A stretch of DNA of 64,000 nt from Hyphobacterium sp. CCMP332 (GTDB lineage: Bacteria > Pseudomonadota > Alphaproteobacteria > Caulobacterales > Maricaulaceae): positions 2,626,928-2,690,927 of the forward strand of contig NZ_CP058669.1 in NCBI RefSeq assembly GCF_014323565.1, in the 5' to 3' direction. The notes beneath the pieces are model-generated. The model did not search any database. It was given only the letters and a program-made list of their open reading frames with translations, and was not told the origin of the DNA. How positions within the stretch are numbered: position 1 is the stretch's first letter; each line of letters begins with the position of its first letter. Made by a program: the position numbers and the translations under genes. This document shows positions 47,313 to 55,042 of this stretch, piece after piece.

Positions 47313-47839
47313 AGCGCCCGCCCTGCCAGCTGCGCCCGCATTCGGGCGGCACCGCGCCCGGCGAGTTCATAGGCCGGATAAATGGTGAGCGCTTCCTGAT
47401 AGGCTTCCAGCGCCGCTTCCGGTTGCTCGGCCGCCTCCAGCGTCGAGCCCAGCAGATAGTAGGCATCAAAGCGGCGCGGCTCCAGTGCCAGCGTCGTATT
47501 CAGGGCTTCCAGTGCATAGCCGTAATCCTGCATCTCGAACGCCACCTGCGCTGCGCGCAGCCAGCCTTCGGCATAGTCCGGCTCCAGACGGGTGACGTGA
47601 TCGAACATGCGTGCGGCAATGTCGGCATTGTCAGCCGCCAAGGCGGTTTCACCACGATCCATCAGAAGATCGATCGTATCGCTGCCGGATGTGGCCCAGA
47701 GCGCCAGGATTTCATCCACGAGCGGCGTGGCCTGTTCCGCATCGGCGGATTGCAGATTATCCAGCCTTTCGCTGAGGCGCTCTTGCGGCGTCTGGAAGGG
47801 CAGGGTCTGGATCAGAAGGGCGAGGATCAGGGCTTTCAT
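47309..47839 (-). CDS. Tetratricopeptide repeat protein, exported
   Basis: 176 residues with a short signal peptide (MKALILALLIQTLPFQT) and three to four TPR helices, most clearly ADIAARMFDHVTRLEPDYAEGWLRAAQVAFEMQDYGYALEALNTTLALEPRRFDAYYLLGSTLEAAEQPEAALEAYQEAL. It lies directly upstream of, and overlaps by 4 bp, an exported hydrolase gene. TPR proteins scaffold protein contacts; here it may hold the hydrolase or an envelope complex, which is inference. Confidence 0.85.
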   Translation of the reverse strand: MKALILALLIQTLPFQTPQERLSERLDNLQSADAEQATPLVDEILALWATSGSDTIDLLMDRGETALAADNADIAARMFDHVTRLEPDYAEGWLRAAQVAFEMQDYGYALEALNTTLALEPRRFDAYYLLGSTLEAAEQPEAALEAYQEALTIYPAYELAGRGAARMRAQLAGRAL

Positions 47840-47922
47840 GGCGACAGAAGATAAGCGGCTTTGCGCTGACGTCCAGCCGGGCGCGCCGTGCCTGAATGAA
47901 GTTTAATGCCGGTGCCGGAATC

Positions 47923-47948
47923 AAAAACGCCCCGGCAGAACCGGGGCG
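47923..47948 (-). terminator. Intrinsic terminator after rpmJ
   Basis: An eight-base stem (CGCCCCGG with CCGGGGCG) around a five-base loop, followed on the minus strand by five T residues (47923-47927 complement). It lies 27 bp after the rpmJ stop. Confidence 0.9.
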
Positions 47949-47974
47949 CATCGCATGTCATGTCGGCCGCCAGA

Positions 47975-48100
47975 CTAGCCGGCGCGCGCTTTGAAACGCG
48001 GGTCTTTCTTGTTGATCACGAAGACACGGCCGCGACGGCGCACCAGCTGGCAGGCAGCGTGGCGGTTTTTCAGCGATTTGAGTGAGCTGCGAACTTTCAT
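47975..48100 (-). CDS. rpmJ: 50S ribosomal protein L36
   Basis: A 41-residue protein beginning [19 protein letters not shown] and ending [21 protein letters not shown], the normal alphaproteobacterial L36. It lacks the CxxC zinc pair of the C+ form of L36, so it is the zinc-independent type common in this class. It is too short to be noted by length alone but is unmistakable by sequence. It sits alone, on the minus strand, with its own TTGACA/TAGATA promoter (48157-48185), a hairpin-plus-T-tract in its leader (48122-48146) and a terminator after it. Only CAGGG precedes the ATG at some distance, so the ribosome site is weak. Confidence 0.95.
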   Translation of the reverse strand: MKVRSSLKSLKNRHAACQLVRRRGRVFVINKKDPRFKARAG

Positions 48101-48121
48101 CGGACCGGCCCTGTGTTTTCA

Positions 48122-48146
48122 ACAAAAAACCCGGCGCAGTCGCCGG
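48122..48146 (-). promoter_or_regulatory. Terminator-like hairpin in the rpmJ leader
   Basis: On the minus strand CCGGCG-ACTG-CGCCGG (48141-48146 with 48131-48136) is followed by a G and six T residues. It has the form of an intrinsic terminator, yet lies between the rpmJ promoter and its ATG 22 bases further on. It may attenuate rpmJ or shield the mRNA 5' end. The structure is clear; its role is inference. Confidence 0.7.
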
Positions 48147-48156
48147 AGAGGCGCGG

Positions 48157-48185
48157 TATCTACGGGGCAGGCTCGGGAATGTCAA
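48157..48185 (-). promoter_or_regulatory. Sigma-70-type promoter of rpmJ
   Basis: On the minus strand TTGACA (48185-48180) and TAGATA (48162-48157) are separated by exactly 17 bases, close to consensus. Transcription should start near 48150, a few bases before the leader hairpin. Confidence 0.85.
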
Positions 48186-48227
48186 CCGGAACAGGCGGCA
48201 AAAATCAGCGCCTTACAAACCCGTTAG

Positions 48228-48256
48228 TTGCCCTTGTGATCAACCGCGCCTAGCTT
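48228..48256 (+). promoter_or_regulatory. Predicted promoter of the DUF1194 operon
   Basis: TTGCCC at 48228-48233 and TAGCTT at 48251-48256, 17 bases apart. The expected transcription start (about 48262-48264) is one to three bases before the ATG at 48265, and no ribosome site is seen, so the transcript would be leaderless or nearly so. Confidence 0.5.
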
Positions 48257-48264
48257 CTCGCGCC

Positions 48265-48999
48265 ATGCGTATGATCACAGCTCTTCTGATCGGTCTGATT
48301 TCCGCCATGCAGGCGGCAGCACAGGACTTGATCGAGGTCGATCTCGAGCTCGTGCTCGCGGTCGATATCTCCTATTCCGTTGATGAAGACGAGGCGCGCC
48401 GGCAGCGTGAAGGCTATGTCGCGGCGCTGGCCCATCCCGACGTTATCTCCGCGATTGAGGGCGGTCCGCTGGGCCGCATCGCGGTGACATACGTCGAGTG
48501 GGCCGATTCGCGCTTCCAGCGCGCGGCCGCTGATTGGACCGTGATTGCCTCCGAAGCGGATGCGCTGGGATTTGCCGCCACTGTTGCTGCCGCGCCGCTC
48601 GAACGCGGACATTACACGGCGATCGGGGCTGCAATTGCCGATTCGGTGCGCCGGATCGAAACCAATCAGTATCAGGGCTATCGCCGCCTGATCGATATTT
48701 CCGGTGACGGGCCGCAGAACCAGGGCATGGATCTAGCCGAGGCCCGCGCCATGGCAGACGAGGCCCGTATCATTATCAACGGATTGCCGGTCATCACCGA
48801 TCAGCCCGGCCGCTGGGTGCGACCGGTCGAGGTCAATCTCGATGCCTATTTCGAAGAAAATGTCATCACCGGACCCGGCGCCTTCGCTCTCGCCGCGCGC
48901 ACGGCCGACGAATTCCGGACCGCCATCCTGCGCAAGATGACGCTGGAAATTGCCGGTGCGGCACCGGCGCCGGTCGAGCTGGTTCAAGCGGCACCATGA
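48265..48999 (+). CDS. Exported DUF1194 protein, von Willebrand A-like (copy 1)
   Basis: 244 residues from ATG 48265, chosen because the signal peptide (MRMITALLIGLISAMQAAAQ) begins there; the frame is open much further upstream without meaning. The mature protein starts EVDLELVLAVDISYSVDEDEARRQREGYVAAL, where D34-S36-S38 fits the DxSxS metal site of vWA domains, followed by RIAVTYVEWADSRFQ, TAIGAAIADSVRRI and the DUF1194 hallmark RRLIDISGDGPQNQG. It is probably periplasmic. Overlaps the second copy by 4 bp. No activity is known for the family; metal-dependent protein contact is the reasonable guess. Confidence 0.85.
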   Translation: MRMITALLIGLISAMQAAAQDLIEVDLELVLAVDISYSVDEDEARRQREGYVAALAHPDVISAIEGGPLGRIAVTYVEWADSRFQRAAADWTVIASEADALGFAATVAAAPLERGHYTAIGAAIADSVRRIETNQYQGYRRLIDISGDGPQNQGMDLAEARAMADEARIIINGLPVITDQPGRWVRPVEVNLDAYFEENVITGPGAFALAARTADEFRTAILRKMTLEIAGAAPAPVELVQAAP

Positions 49000-49793
49000 T
49001 GCGTCCCCTTGTCATGGCGTTTGCGTGTCTGGCGGTCGCGACGCCGGCGCTGGCGCAGCATTTTGCTGACCCCTCCGTCTATGCTGGCGAGGACAGCCTT
49101 GTCCGCGAACGCCAATACACCGGGGACGGCCGACTCGTTGTCGATCTGGAGCTGGTTTTCGCGGTCGATGTTTCCGCGTCGATTGACGAGATGGAAGCCT
49201 TGCAGCAGCGCCGCGGTCATGTGCAGGCGCTGGCGGATCCCGACGTGATTTCCTCCATTCAGGCCGGAGGGCATGGCCGGATAGCGGTGATGTATCTGGA
49301 ATGGGCCGATGCAGACTTCCAGCGTGTCGTGGCCCCCTGGACCGTGATCGAGACCGAAGCCGACGCGCTGGCCTTTGCGGCCATTCTGGCCGAGGCCGAT
49401 TTTGTTTCCGGCCGCCGCACCGCCATCGGGGCAGCGCTGGCCAATGCGGTCCAACTGATCGAATCCAACCCCTATCAAGGCACCCGCCGGGTGATCGATC
49501 TGTCCGGTGACGGACCTCAGAATGCCGGCCCCAGCCTGCCGGACGCGCGGGCATCGGCCGAGGCGGCGGAGATCACCATCAATGGCATCTCCATGCAGAA
49601 CGAACGGCAAAACCCTTTCCGCCCGCCGGTCAACATTGATGTGGCCCGTTATTTTGAAAATCATGTCATTGTTGGGCCACGATCTTTTGTTTTACCCAGC
49701 CATACCCACGAAGATTTCGTGGAAGCGTTGCGAAGAAAGCTTATTATCGAGATTGCCGGGCTGTTTCCGGCCGAAATGGCGGACAAGGGATGA
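48996..49793 (+). CDS. Exported DUF1194 protein, von Willebrand A-like (copy 2)
   Basis: 265 residues with signal peptide MMRPLVMAFACLAVATPALAQ. It is a clear paralogue of the gene before it: LELVFAVDVSASIDEMEALQQRRGHVQAL with DxSxS at D58-S60-S62, RIAVMYLEWADADFQRVVAPWTVI, TAIGAALANAVQLIESNPYQGTRRVIDLSGDGPQNAG. Start overlaps copy 1, and its stop overlaps the transglycosylase gene, each by 4 bp, so all three are made together. Tandem copies suggest a heterodimer or divergence after duplication. Function unknown. Confidence 0.85.
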   Translation: MMRPLVMAFACLAVATPALAQHFADPSVYAGEDSLVRERQYTGDGRLVVDLELVFAVDVSASIDEMEALQQRRGHVQALADPDVISSIQAGGHGRIAVMYLEWADADFQRVVAPWTVIETEADALAFAAILAEADFVSGRRTAIGAALANAVQLIESNPYQGTRRVIDLSGDGPQNAGPSLPDARASAEAAEITINGISMQNERQNPFRPPVNIDVARYFENHVIVGPRSFVLPSHTHEDFVEALRRKLIIEIAGLFPAEMADKG

Positions 49794-51007
49794 CACGTTT
49801 AATCATTGCGTTGGTGCTTGCGATGTGGCCGGCGACGGCTCAGGCGCAGGACGAAAGTTTCGCCAGCTGGCTGGCCGGCTTCCAGCCCCGGCTGGAAGCC
49901 TCCGGCGCCAGTGAGGCGACGGTGGCGGCCATGCTCGATGGTCTTGAGCCTGATCTGTCTGCCATCGAACGGGATCGGACCCAGCCGGAATTCGTTCGCC
50001 CCCTGTGGGAATATCTCGATATCGCAGCCTCCAGTCTGCGGGTGCGCAACGGTGCGGATGAAATCGCCGGCCGCCGTGGCATGCTGACCAATATCGAAAA
50101 CCGCTTCGGCGTTGACTATGAAATTCTGGTCGCGGTCTGGGGGCTGGAAAGCTCCTACGGCGCTATCCAGGGTGACCGCGATGTCGTGCAGTCGCTGGCA
50201 ACACTGGCCTGGGAAGGCCGCCGCCGCTCATGGGCCGAGGCGCAATTGATTGCCGTGGCCCGCATGATTGATCGCGGATATGCGCGCCGCGATGAACTTT
50301 ACGGTTCATGGGCCGGCGCCATGGGTCAGACCCAGTTCATCCCTGAAACCTATCTCGCCCGCGCCGCGGATTTCGACGGCGATGGCCATATCGATATCTG
50401 GAACAATGTCGGCGATGCGCTCGCATCCTCCGCTAACCTCCTCAGCGAGGCCGGATGGATGCGTGAAGCGCCGGTGGTAGTGGAGGTCATACTGCCGGAC
50501 GCTTTCGATCTCACAAACTGGGATCCGGGTGCTGCCCGAATGACCGCCGAGTGGTCAATGCGCGGCGTGACGCGGGCAGACGGGACAGACTGGTCAGCCG
50601 ATACGCTGATGTACGCGGCGCGCCTCAACCTGCCGGCAGGACGCAGGGGCCCGGCCTTCCTGACCTTCCCGAATTTCCGCGCCCTGATGCGCTATAACAA
50701 TTCCACGTCCTACGGTATTGGCGTCTGGCTTTTGTCACAGCGTTTCAATGGCGAGTTCATCATTCGAGGAGACTGGCCGGAAGATGATCCGCCGATCACC
50801 CGCTCGCAAACTTTGGCCCTGCAACAGGGTCTGGTCGAGCTGGGCTATAATCCGGGTGCGCCGGATGGCATGTTCGGCCCCAATACCCGCCAGGCCCTGA
50901 TGGATTTCCAGCGCGATAATGGCTATCCGGTCGACGGCTATGCCGGGCGCATCATGTATGATCAGGTGATCGCCACACTGGCGGCGTCCGGATCAACGGG
51001 CGACTGA
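49790..51007 (+). CDS. Lytic murein transglycosylase, MltB family, with peptidoglycan-binding domain
   Basis: 405 residues with signal peptide MTRLIIALVLAMWPATAQAQ. The SLT_2/MltB domain includes the catalytic glutamate E120 in VWGLESSYGAIQGDRDVVQSLATLAWEGRR and AGAMGQTQFIPETYLARAADFDGDGHIDIWNN. The C-terminus is a PG_binding_1 domain (LQQGLVELGYNPGAPDGMFGPNTRQALMDFQRDNGY). It cleaves glycan strands in the periplasm to leave 1,6-anhydro ends. There is no lipobox, so it is soluble, unlike E. coli MltB. It is the third gene of the DUF1194 operon. Confidence 0.93.
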   Translation: MTRLIIALVLAMWPATAQAQDESFASWLAGFQPRLEASGASEATVAAMLDGLEPDLSAIERDRTQPEFVRPLWEYLDIAASSLRVRNGADEIAGRRGMLTNIENRFGVDYEILVAVWGLESSYGAIQGDRDVVQSLATLAWEGRRRSWAEAQLIAVARMIDRGYARRDELYGSWAGAMGQTQFIPETYLARAADFDGDGHIDIWNNVGDALASSANLLSEAGWMREAPVVVEVILPDAFDLTNWDPGAARMTAEWSMRGVTRADGTDWSADTLMYAARLNLPAGRRGPAFLTFPNFRALMRYNNSTSYGIGVWLLSQRFNGEFIIRGDWPEDDPPITRSQTLALQQGLVELGYNPGAPDGMFGPNTRQALMDFQRDNGYPVDGYAGRIMYDQVIATLAASGSTGD

Positions 51008-51009
51008 CC

Positions 51010-51807
51010 GTGGCGTTCGACACAAAACTGCTCGTGCCGCTGATTTTTGCCGGTTTTGCGCTTCTGGAAATTGTGACCCGCCGCTTTTTTCAACATGAAA
51101 AGGGCACGGCGCGGGATGTCTGGATCGAGGCCATTGGCACGCCGGTTTTTATTCTGATCACGGTTCCGGCGATATTCTTCACCGCGCCGGCCCTGATGAA
51201 CTGGGTGTTCCCGGGCAGCGAGAATGCGTGGGCCAGCCTCCCCTGGTGGGGCATGCTGGCCATTTTGCTCGTCGGCGATGACATGACACAGTACTGGTGG
51301 CACCGCGCCTCGCACACCCACCCCTGGCTTTACAGTTTTCACCGCGCCCATCACTCAGGACAATATATGAGCATTCGCATCGCCTACCGGAATGCCATTG
51401 CCTATTATATTTTCATGCCCGGCCTGTGGATTGCCGCCGTGCTCGTTCACCTCGGTTTCGGCCCGGTTTATGCCATCTATCTGCTGGTCAAGATGACAGT
51501 GATATTCGGGGCCCATTCAGCCGTCCGCTGGGATGAACCCCTGTATAAAATCAAATGGCTCTCGCCCGTCATGTGGGTGGTCGAGCGCACCATCTCGACC
51601 CCGGCGACACATTTTGCCCATCACGGCATGCACAAGGATGACGGTGTGACCCACTACAAGGGCAATTATGGCAATTTGCTCTTCTTCTGGGATGTATTGT
51701 TTGGCACCGCCCACATCACGCGCCGCTACCCCGCGGAATACGGCATCGAGAATCTGGATGACCGCGGCGCAGGCGGAGAGCTGGGCTGGCCACTGATCCG
51801 GAAATAA
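51010..51807 (+). CDS. Sterol desaturase / fatty acid hydroxylase superfamily membrane enzyme
   Basis: 265 residues from GTG 51010, two bases after the transglycosylase stop. Four or more membrane helices and three histidine clusters, HRASH at 98-102, HRAHH at 111-115 and HFAHH at 201-205, form the di-iron site of this family. It could hydroxylate or desaturate a lipid or a sterol/hopanoid-type or ether lipid substrate. The tight spacing puts it in the same operon as the DUF1194 and MltB-like genes. Its stop is followed by the convergent MFS gene stop three bases later. Confidence 0.88.
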   Translation: MAFDTKLLVPLIFAGFALLEIVTRRFFQHEKGTARDVWIEAIGTPVFILITVPAIFFTAPALMNWVFPGSENAWASLPWWGMLAILLVGDDMTQYWWHRASHTHPWLYSFHRAHHSGQYMSIRIAYRNAIAYYIFMPGLWIAAVLVHLGFGPVYAIYLLVKMTVIFGAHSAVRWDEPLYKIKWLSPVMWVVERTISTPATHFAHHGMHKDDGVTHYKGNYGNLLFFWDVLFGTAHITRRYPAEYGIENLDDRGAGGELGWPLIRK

Positions 51808-51810
51808 TGC

Positions 51811-53097
51811 CTAGATCGGTCCGCGCGGCTCGATATCCGGCTGGATGATCGTCGTGACGGACCGGATGCCGGGGTGCAGGGCGGCCAGAACCGCTGATAC
51901 CGCGGCGATCCCGGCGGTGAGGATGTAGGGCGTTTCCGGCCCATAGGTCTGATAGAGCCAGAGCCCGGCTACAGGTGCGACCAGAAAGCCAAGCCCTGCC
52001 GTCGCTGTTGTCGTGCCGGCAGCACGGCCCTGTTCTTCCGGCGTCACGGAAATCGAGGCCCCGCCTACAAATCCGGATCGCGACAATCCGAAGGCAAACG
52101 CGCTGAGCATGTAGCCAAAGACGATCGATGCGTAATTGCCCGCAATCACCATTTCGACGCTTGCGAAAATGGACAGAACACCGCCGGTGATCATCAGGGC
52201 GCGCGGACTGGCTTTCAGCGCCGGAATCACAACGAGCTGGGCAAAAATCAACGCCCCCGCTCCGGCGGTCAACGCCACACCGGCGAGCTGCAATCCCTCC
52301 TCCGGGCCAACCTCCATCTTGTCCATCACGTAGAAGCCGATGACCTGCAGGCTGATTGCCTGCACCAGCCACAATCCACATCCATAGGCAAAGAACGGCG
52401 CAATGCGCTTGTCGAAGGCAAAACCAAGTTGTGTCAGCGGGTTGATCGGACGTGATTGCAGGCGCGGCGGTGTCTTCTCCGGCAGGAACATGCGCACCAG
52501 AACCGCCGCTGCTGCGACCAGAATCGCCACCGCGACCATGAAGGGGGCAATGCCGATCCGCTCGACAAACGCGGCAGCCAGAGCCGGCCCCACCACGCCG
52601 CCCAGCCCGAAGGCCGCCGTCAGACCTGCCAGCGCCTCGGTGCGTTCTCCCGTTGATGTGCGGTCGGCGACATAGGCCTGGGCGGCGGGATTGGTTGCCG
52701 ATCCGAGGCCGCCAAACAGCGCCCGGGCCGCGGCCATGCCGAAAATGGCAATCAGGGGCGGGGCCCAGCCCATTTGTCCGGCGAGCGCCGCGGCAGCAAA
52801 CACTAGCGTCGAGACGGCAAAGCTGGCCAGGCCGAACATGATCAGGGGTCGGCGGCCATAATGGTCTGACAGCGCCCCCCAGATCGGGCTCATGATCAGA
52901 AACAGGAGGGCCGAAATTGTATAGATCGCTCCGATATAGGCTTCCGCGACGCCCAGATTTCTCGCCAATGGCGGCAGGATCGCAAACAGCATCGAATTGC
53001 CGATGCCCGTGGCCATCAGGCACAGAAAGAGCAAGCGGAAAGACATTCGCCTTTCTGCAGCACTCGACGGGTTTGCGGGATCGTAAACAGGCGGCAT
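51811..53097 (-). CDS. MFS family multidrug-type transporter
   Basis: 428 residues with twelve membrane helices. Loop 2-3 has the MFS motif GALSDHYGRRPLIMFG, with TGIGNSMLFAILPPLARNLG ahead, and the middle loop has VRMFLPEKTPPRLQSRPINP. It resembles TetA/Bcr-type drug:proton antiporters of the DHA1 group. It faces the sterol-desaturase-like gene tail to tail and is divergent from motA. Substrate not predictable. Confidence 0.88.
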   Translation of the reverse strand: MPPVYDPANPSSAAERRMSFRLLFLCLMATGIGNSMLFAILPPLARNLGVAEAYIGAIYTISALLFLIMSPIWGALSDHYGRRPLIMFGLASFAVSTLVFAAAALAGQMGWAPPLIAIFGMAAARALFGGLGSATNPAAQAYVADRTSTGERTEALAGLTAAFGLGGVVGPALAAAFVERIGIAPFMVAVAILVAAAAVLVRMFLPEKTPPRLQSRPINPLTQLGFAFDKRIAPFFAYGCGLWLVQAISLQVIGFYVMDKMEVGPEEGLQLAGVALTAGAGALIFAQLVVIPALKASPRALMITGGVLSIFASVEMVIAGNYASIVFGYMLSAFAFGLSRSGFVGGASISVTPEEQGRAAGTTTATAGLGFLVAPVAGLWLYQTYGPETPYILTAGIAAVSAVLAALHPGIRSVTTIIQPDIEPRGPI

Positions 53098-53229
53098 GGG
53101 CGTGACTTAGGCCCGTTATCGCAGGCCGTAAAGCAAGCGGCCATAAATTGCGGTTACGGTGTATTTCAGCCCGGTCAGATCCGCCGGAACCGGTTTCTGT
53201 AAACCACCTCCTAACACGCGCTACACCGG

Positions 53230-53245
53230 GCATTAAACTTAATGC
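53230..53245. repeat. Inverted repeat GCATTAA-AC-TTAATGC upstream of motA
   Basis: Seven-base arms around two bases, 78 bp before the motA ATG. It contains two TTAA blocks but at the wrong spacing for a CtrA box (TTAA-N7-TTAA). Candidate operator in the divergent MFS/motA gap. Confidence 0.4.
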
Positions 53246-53322
53246 GCCATATTCCGTCCCGAAACCGGACAGTCCCGTCAAAAGAGGACACCGGACAAAG
53301 AACAACGGGTGGTGGACGTAAG

Positions 53323-54192
53323 ATGTTTCAGATCATTGGGATAGTTGTGGTTCTGGTCATGGTGTTCGGCGGGTTCGCGCTGGCCGGTGGCCATTTCGAA
53401 ATCATCATCGCGGCCATGCCGTTCGAATTGATGATGATTGGCGGTGCCGCGGTCGGTGCTTTCCTCATCGGTAATTCCGGCAAGACGGTGATGAAGACGC
53501 TGGGCGATTTCGGCAAGATCATCGCCGGGCCCAAGTGGAAGGCGCAGGATTACCGCGATCTCCTCGCTCTTCTGTTCCAGCTGACCAAAACCATGAAAAC
53601 CAAGGGCGTGATTGCTCTGGAAGCGCATATCGAGAATCCCAAGGATTCTTCCATCTTCCAGAACTATCCGCGTATTCTGAAAGATCACTTCGCGACCGAC
53701 TTCATTTGCGACACGCTGCGGATGATGACGATGAATCTGGAAGACCCGCATCAGGTCGAGGATGCGATGGAAGCCCAGCTGGAAAAACATCACCATGAGG
53801 CCGCCGGACCGGCGCATGCCTTGCAGAATATGGCCGATGCCTTGCCGGCTCTGGGCATTGTGGCCGCCGTGCTGGGCATCATCAAGACGATGGGCGCGAT
53901 CGATGCGCCGCCGACCGTACTGGGCGGCAAGATCGGTTCAGCCCTGGTCGGCACCTTCCTCGGCGTCTTTCTCGCCTATGGCTTTGTCGGTCCGATGGCC
54001 GCCCGCCTGAAGGAAATCTACGACGAAGAGCATACTTTCTACACCATTATTCAGGCGGTTCTGGTGGCGCACCTTCATGGCAATGCAGCCCAGATCTCCG
54101 TGGAAATTGGCCGCGGCAGCGTGCCGAGCTCTGCCCAGCCGACCTTCATGGAGCTGGAAGAAGCCCTGGGGAATATCCAGACAGAAGCATAA
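53323..54192 (+). CDS. motA: Flagellar motor stator protein MotA
   Basis: 289 residues from ATG 53323, behind GGTGGA; the open frame starts earlier but without a ribosome site. Four membrane helices: IIGIVVVLVMVFGGFALAGG, IIAAMPFELMMIGGAAVGAFL, and the paired ALPALGIVAAVLGIIKTMGAI and VGTFLGVFLAYGFVGPMAARL. The last pair contains the MotA proline residues that face MotB. With MotB it forms the proton channel that drives flagellar rotation. No motB is adjacent; the two are also separate in Caulobacter. A weak hairpin (ACGCC/GGCGT) follows. Confidence 0.97.
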   Translation: MFQIIGIVVVLVMVFGGFALAGGHFEIIIAAMPFELMMIGGAAVGAFLIGNSGKTVMKTLGDFGKIIAGPKWKAQDYRDLLALLFQLTKTMKTKGVIALEAHIENPKDSSIFQNYPRILKDHFATDFICDTLRMMTMNLEDPHQVEDAMEAQLEKHHHEAAGPAHALQNMADALPALGIVAAVLGIIKTMGAIDAPPTVLGGKIGSALVGTFLGVFLAYGFVGPMAARLKEIYDEEHTFYTIIQAVLVAHLHGNAAQISVEIGRGSVPSSAQPTFMELEEALGNIQTEA

Positions 54193-54265
54193 CAAATGGA
54201 AAGCTGACGCCTCCGGCGTTCTTGTCTAGGCTCCCTTGTCCCGAACCGGATGAGGGAGTTTTCTT

Positions 54266-54466
54266 TTGGGCATGCATATCGCCGGGCCTCTGGGTCTGCT
54301 TGTTCTCATCTTCGACATCTATGCGATCCTCAATGTGGCGCGGTCCACCTCGGCGTCTCTGGTGCGCGTGATCTGGATTGCGCTCATCCTGATCGCACCC
54401 ATTGTCGGTTTCATTCTCTGGCTGTTTTTCGGTCCCCGAGAGGAACGCAGCCTTTTCCGCCGCTGA
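54266..54466 (+). CDS. Small two-helix membrane protein with PLDc_N-like domain
   Basis: 66 residues if read from TTG 54266, or 64 from ATG 54272; the ribosome site GAGGGAG at 54252-54258 is better spaced for the TTG. Two helices (GPLGLLVLIFDIYAILNVARS and VRVIWIALILIAPIVGFILWLFFGPRE) end in the basic R-rich tail EERSLFRR. This is the PLDc_N (phospholipase D-nuclease N-terminal) arrangement, usually a membrane anchor, here without any nuclease. Function unknown. Confidence 0.75.
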   Translation: MGMHIAGPLGLLVLIFDIYAILNVARSTSASLVRVIWIALILIAPIVGFILWLFFGPREERSLFRR

Positions 54467-54487
54467 TGAGGCGCTATAAGCCGTCCC

Positions 54488-55042
54488 ATGAAAATTCGTG
54501 ACGCAGATATCCTGATCGTACCGGGGCTTCGAAATGCCTCGCCCCTGCACTGGCAGAGCCGCTGGCAGGACAAGATGCCGACCGCCCGCCGTGTGGAACA
54601 GGGCAATTGGGACCACCCTGTATGTTCGGCCTGGACTGCCCGGCTGAAAGTCGCGATCGAGACTGCAACACGGCCGGTGGTTCTGGTCGCGCATTCGGTG
54701 GGCGTGTTGACCGTGGCCTATGCCGCAAAAGACTGGCCTGCGAAGAAGATTGCCGGCGCTTTTCTCGTCGGGCCTTCTGATTGGAACCGCCCCGAGCTGG
54801 AGCAGAAATATCCGGGCCATGGCTTTGCGCCTGTTCCCGAGGCGCCGCTTGGCTGCCCGGCGATGGTCCTCGCCAGTTCGAATGACCCGGCCTGTTCGCC
54901 GGACACTGCAGAGCGCTGGGCGAAAGCCTGGAGGGCGAATTTCGCCATTGCCGGTGAGGTCGGGCATTTTGACGAATCCGACGGTTTTGGTCCCTGGCCG
55001 GAAGGGCTGCTGGCCTTCGCCCGCTTCATGAAGTCGTTGTGA
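54488..55042 (+). CDS. RBBP9/YdeN-family serine hydrolase
   Basis: 184 residues. The family pattern is clear: DILIVPGLRNASPLHWQSRWQ, RRVEQGNWDHPVCSAWTARL, the nucleophile elbow VLVAHSVGVLTVAYAA (serine in HSVG), GPSDWNRPE, ASSNDPACSPDTAERWAKAW for the acid and GEVGHFDESDGFGPWPEG for the histidine. RBBP9-type hydrolases are small esterases or aminopeptidases of uncertain substrate. It overlaps mnmC as GTGA by 4 bp. Confidence 0.88.
   Translation: MKIRDADILIVPGLRNASPLHWQSRWQDKMPTARRVEQGNWDHPVCSAWTARLKVAIETATRPVVLVAHSVGVLTVAYAAKDWPAKKIAGAFLVGPSDWNRPELEQKYPGHGFAPVPEAPLGCPAMVLASSNDPACSPDTAERWAKAWRANFAIAGEVGHFDESDGFGPWPEGLLAFARFMKSL

Noticed and set aside
47757..47951. Short minus-strand open frame over the rpmJ terminator and TPR start
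   Set aside because: It spans a terminator and has Arg/Pro-rich noise composition; no ribosome site.
54199..54225. ACGCC/GGCGT hairpin after motA as a terminator
   Set aside because: The stem is only five base pairs and the following T-tract is broken (TTCTTGTCT); too weak to list as a terminator.
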